In this document: positions 13,018 to 14,975 of the stretch, one piece after another | Position numbering within the stretch: the first letter of the stretch is position 1 | How the letters are laid out: every line of letters starts with the position of its first letter | NCBI GenBank assembly: GCA_022545645.1 | Contig: JACZQQ010000043.1 | Location: 1 to 14,975, forward strand | Direction: 5' to 3' | DNA from: Acidobacteriota bacterium | Lineage (GTDB): Bacteria; Acidobacteriota; UBA6911; RPQK01; JADFOI01 | Length of the DNA: 14,975 bases | The notes under the pieces: model-generated | The model's input: only the letters and a program-made list of their open reading frames with translations | What the model was told of the DNA's origin: nothing | The model's database searches: none | Position numbers and translations under genes: made by a program

Positions 13018-14226
13018 ATGACCGTTTTGAAAGACCCGATGGCCGTTTTTGCCTTCTGCGCTTTCACCTGCGCACTGGTCTTTTGGGTCTCGAGCCAAAG
13101 TTGGGCAGAGCGCTTTTTCAAGATCTTCCCCTCCATTATTTTGGTCTATTTTTTGCCCACCCTTGCCAGCACCTGGGGGCTGATTCCATCCGATTCACCG
13201 ACCTACGACTGGATGAGAGACTACTTGTTGCCCTTCAGCCTCTTTATCCTGATGATCACGACGGACGTCACCGCCATTTTGCGCATTGGACCCAGAGCGA
13301 TTGCCATGATGCTGTTCGGAACGGCGGGAGTGGTGGTGGGTGGTCCCCTGGTGCTGCTGCTTTTGGGGCATTGGCTGCCTCCTGAAGCCTGGAAAGGATT
13401 GGCGGCCCTTTCGGGAAGCTGGATTGGAGGAGGGGGGAATTTTGCCGCCATCAAGGAATCGGTGGGTGCGCCGGACAGCATTATCGGTCCTATCATCATC
13501 GTGGACACGGTGATCGCTTACACCTGGATGGGGGTGCTGCTGCTTCTGGCCAACTACCAAGCCCGGATTGACCGGTGGAACAATGCGAGCTCGGCTGTTT
13601 TGGAGGATCTGAACCGGCGCCTCAGGCAATTTCAGGAAGAGCAGCTCAGACCGATGACACTGCCGGATGTTTCCATGGTGCTTGCCATTGGGTTTGTGGG
13701 CGCGGTCCTCTGCCAACATTTATCGGCCTGGCTCTATGAGATCACTCAGCAGGCTTTGCTTCAGAGGGCGCCCAATGTCGCTTCCATCTTCTCCTCCTTT
13801 ACCTGGTTGGTGATTCTGGTTTCGAGCCTGGGCATCTTGCTCTCCTTTACCCCTCTGCGGCGCATCGAGAGGGCGGGTGCTTCCAAGTTCGGATATGCCG
13901 CACTTTACCTGTTTCTCACCTCCATCGGGGCTCAGGCCGACCTGGCAGGAATTCTAGCTGCTCCGGTGTTGCTGCTGGCCGGGATCGTGTGGATGTTATG
14001 CCACGTGGCCTTCCTGGTGATCGGCGCTCGCTTGCTGAGAGCGCCCCTGTTTTTAGTTGCGGTGGGGAGTCAGGCCAACATTGGGGGCGCCGCCAGCGCG
14101 CCTATTGTGGCATCTGCCTATTATGAGTCGATGGCACCCGTAGGTCTGTTGATGGGAGTGCTGGGATATCTGCTGGGAAACTATGCGGGATTATTCTGTG
14201 CCTACCTGTTGCGGATTGTGGGGTAA
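13018..14226 (+). CDS. DUF819 (YjcL-like) multi-pass membrane protein, putative transporter
   Basis: The 402-aa protein is strongly hydrophobic, with about ten membrane segments in two halves separated by a charged loop (about 181-215). Each half has a matching glycine-rich motif: SGSWIGGGGNFAAI (132-145) and GSQANIGGAASAP (350-362). This internal symmetry and the IPSDSPTYDWMRDYLLPFSL segment (56-75) fit the DUF819 family, proposed to be inner-membrane transporters. The substrate is unknown. No close partner gene gives a clue: its left neighbour is divergent and its right neighbour is a pilin with its own promoter. The start at 13018 has only a weak ribosome site; the ATG at 13039, preceded by TGAAAGA, is a reasonable alternative that would remove seven residues. 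Confidence 0.88.
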   Translation: MTVLKDPMAVFAFCAFTCALVFWVSSQSWAERFFKIFPSIILVYFLPTLASTWGLIPSDSPTYDWMRDYLLPFSLFILMITTDVTAILRIGPRAIAMMLFGTAGVVVGGPLVLLLLGHWLPPEAWKGLAALSGSWIGGGGNFAAIKESVGAPDSIIGPIIIVDTVIAYTWMGVLLLLANYQARIDRWNNASSAVLEDLNRRLRQFQEEQLRPMTLPDVSMVLAIGFVGAVLCQHLSAWLYEITQQALLQRAPNVASIFSSFTWLVILVSSLGILLSFTPLRRIERAGASKFGYAALYLFLTSIGAQADLAGILAAPVLLLAGIVWMLCHVAFLVIGARLLRAPLFLVAVGSQANIGGAASAPIVASAYYESMAPVGLLMGVLGYLLGNYAGLFCAYLLRIVG

Positions 14227-14289
14227 AAAAGATCTTTAAACCTATAAATATAAAAGGGTTAATCCGATTCCAAGAGGGCCATCGAGCTT

Positions 14290-14327
14290 GTGACCCTGAG
14301 GGTCACCTGGGGTAACCCAAAGGGTCA
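14290..14327. promoter_or_regulatory. Two tandem dyads, probable enhancer for a sigma-54 activator
   Basis: TGACCC-TGA-GGGTCA (14291-14305, part of a perfect 17-bp inverted repeat 14290-14306) and TAACCC-AAA-GGGTCA (14313-14327) share the form TRACCC-N3-GGGTCA. Their centres (14298 and 14320) are 22 bp apart, about two helical turns, which places both on the same DNA face. They lie about 110-140 bp upstream of the -24/-12 promoter of the pilin gene, the usual range for NtrC/PilR-class activator sites. No T-run follows, so a terminator reading is less likely. Confidence 0.5.
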
Positions 14328-14429
14328 AACATCGCCTCCGTTCCCACCCGTTTGCAGCCTCCCCACAAAATCTGTAATACTTTTCATATCAGGTGGTTGG
14401 ACGGAAAACTTGGGAGGGAACCGATGAAG

Positions 14430-14445
14430 TGGACCCACTCTTGCT
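14430..14445 (+). promoter_or_regulatory. Sigma-54 (-24/-12) promoter of the pilin gene
   Basis: TGGACCCACTCTTGCT has the invariant GG (14431-14432) and GC (14443-14444) with exactly 10 nt between them, and the full TTGCT -12 block. The -24 block TGGACC deviates from TGGCAC at two positions. The predicted transcript starts near 14456, giving a leader of about 22 nt that includes AAGGGG (14459-14464) before the ATG. Sigma-54 control of pilA is established in several Proteobacteria and in Geobacter; its use here is inferred. Confidence 0.6.
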
Positions 14446-14477
14446 AATGACACTGTCCAAGGGGACAACTATCAAAG

Positions 14478-14930
14478 ATGAATAACCCAAAGAGGTTTTC
14501 CGATCAAGGTTTTTCACTGGTCGAACTGCTCATCGTTGTATTGATTATAGGGATTATTGCCCAAATGGCGATTCCTCACCTGATGCAGTCGAAACTGGCG
14601 GCCAATGAAGCCTCAGCCATTACTACGGTCCGGAGTGTCCTCAACGCCGAAACCCTCTATGTGACCACGGTCGGTTCGGGGAAGTATGCTTCTATGGGAA
14701 GTCTGGTCACCGGTATGCTGGTGGACACGGTGGTTGGATCATCAACCAAGGATGGCTATGTTTTCGCCATATCTCTGGGCGCTGCCGATGCCAGCTTCGT
14801 CATCGATGCTCGCCCAACGGGTTATTCGAATTCAGGCATTCGAAGCTTCTACGCCGATGAGACAGCCGTGATCCGTTATACCACAGCCGATAGCGCCGCA
14901 ACCTCCAGCAGCTCACCCCTGGGCGAGTGA
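14478..14930 (+). CDS. Type IV pilin-like protein (prepilin-type N-terminal cleavage/methylation)
   Basis: The 150-aa protein has a short basic leader (MNNPKRFSDQG) and the prepilin peptidase site G11|FSLVELLIVV with Glu at mature position 5 (E16). The mature part is 139 aa: a hydrophobic helix, an AANEASAITTVRSVLNAETLY helix continuation and a small C-terminal domain with DGYVFAISL and YADETAVIRYTT. It would be an inner-membrane substrate of PilD, assembled into a type IV pilus or a type II secretion pseudopilus. The length and the DGY...F...RSFYADE..VIR arrangement recall GspG-like pilins common in Acidobacteriota. There are only 139 mature residues and no cysteine pair, so it could be a major or a minor pilin. 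A sigma-54 promoter and two upstream dyads precede it. No other pilus gene is visible, but the window ends 45 nt later. Confidence 0.9.
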   Translation: MNNPKRFSDQGFSLVELLIVVLIIGIIAQMAIPHLMQSKLAANEASAITTVRSVLNAETLYVTTVGSGKYASMGSLVTGMLVDTVVGSSTKDGYVFAISLGAADASFVIDARPTGYSNSGIRSFYADETAVIRYTTADSAATSSSSPLGE

Positions 14931-14944
14931 TTTCGTTCCTCCCC

Positions 14945-14975
14945 GTCCGTGCTTTCGTGCTTTCGTGCGTTTGTG
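14945..14975 (+). repeat. Octamer tandem array cut by the window edge
   Basis: The units are gtccgtgc, tttcgtgc, tttcgtgc and gtttgtg (incomplete), the NNTCGTGC family also found at 4736-4807. It starts 14 nt after the pilin stop codon, the same strand and position relative to a gene 3' end as the first array. It continues past the end of the window. Confidence 0.75.

Noticed and set aside
14290..14327. Intrinsic terminator for the DUF819 gene
   Set aside because: The stems are short with 3-4 nt loops and no T-run follows. The two-dyad symmetry and its distance to the -24/-12 element fit an enhancer better.

Overview
The window carries nine intact protein genes of a Gram-negative bacterium, several intergenic repeat elements and one gene remnant. 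The best lineage clue is the pilin at the right end, whose mature N-terminus and AANEASAI-type helix resemble pilins I associate with Acidobacteriota. That placement is an inference, not proven. A lipoprotein signal, a type IV pilin and a predicted sigma-54 promoter fit a diderm bacterium. No rRNA, tRNA or CRISPR array was seen.

Layout, left to right. Positions 1-352 hold a 192-bp imperfect palindrome and no convincing gene. A minus-strand group follows: a CMP/dCMP-type nucleoside deaminase, an aldo/keto reductase and a lipoprotein amidohydrolase (transcribed in that order, 3446 to 353). Divergent from it is a PLP-dependent Cys/Met-metabolism enzyme (3585-4748). Its last codons run into an octamer repeat array. 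This array and a second, inverted one flank the decayed C-terminus of a four-helix-bundle (S23/IVP-type) protein.

Next is a large multi-sensor class III adenylate/guanylate cyclase (5135-8065): an MshEN-like N-terminus, a cyclic-nucleotide-binding domain, two GAF domains, a PAS domain, the cyclase domain and a TPR-like tail. A near-consensus CRP-type palindrome lies about 96 bp upstream. A FadD-type acyl-CoA ligase (8122-9765) follows on the same strand. It abuts, stop to stop, a convergent 965-aa FAD/Fe-S D-2-hydroxyacid dehydrogenase (12663-9766). An unrelated MITE-like element (12681-12951) sits 17 bp upstream of the dehydrogenase start. A DUF819 membrane protein (13018-14226) and a type IV pilin-like gene (14478-14930) complete the window.

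The genes look like general metabolism (acyl activation, 2-hydroxyacid oxidation, sulfur amino acid chemistry) plus signalling. I see no defence or biosynthetic cluster. The most interesting signals are regulatory: the pilin gene has a -24/-12 promoter preceded by two matched dyads 22 bp apart, the layout of a sigma-54 enhancer. The cyclase has a CRP-like box and features that could link cAMP, c-di-GMP and a cysteine-based signal. The repeats (octamer arrays at three places, a heptamer array, two palindromic elements) suggest a genome rich in small non-autonomous repeats.
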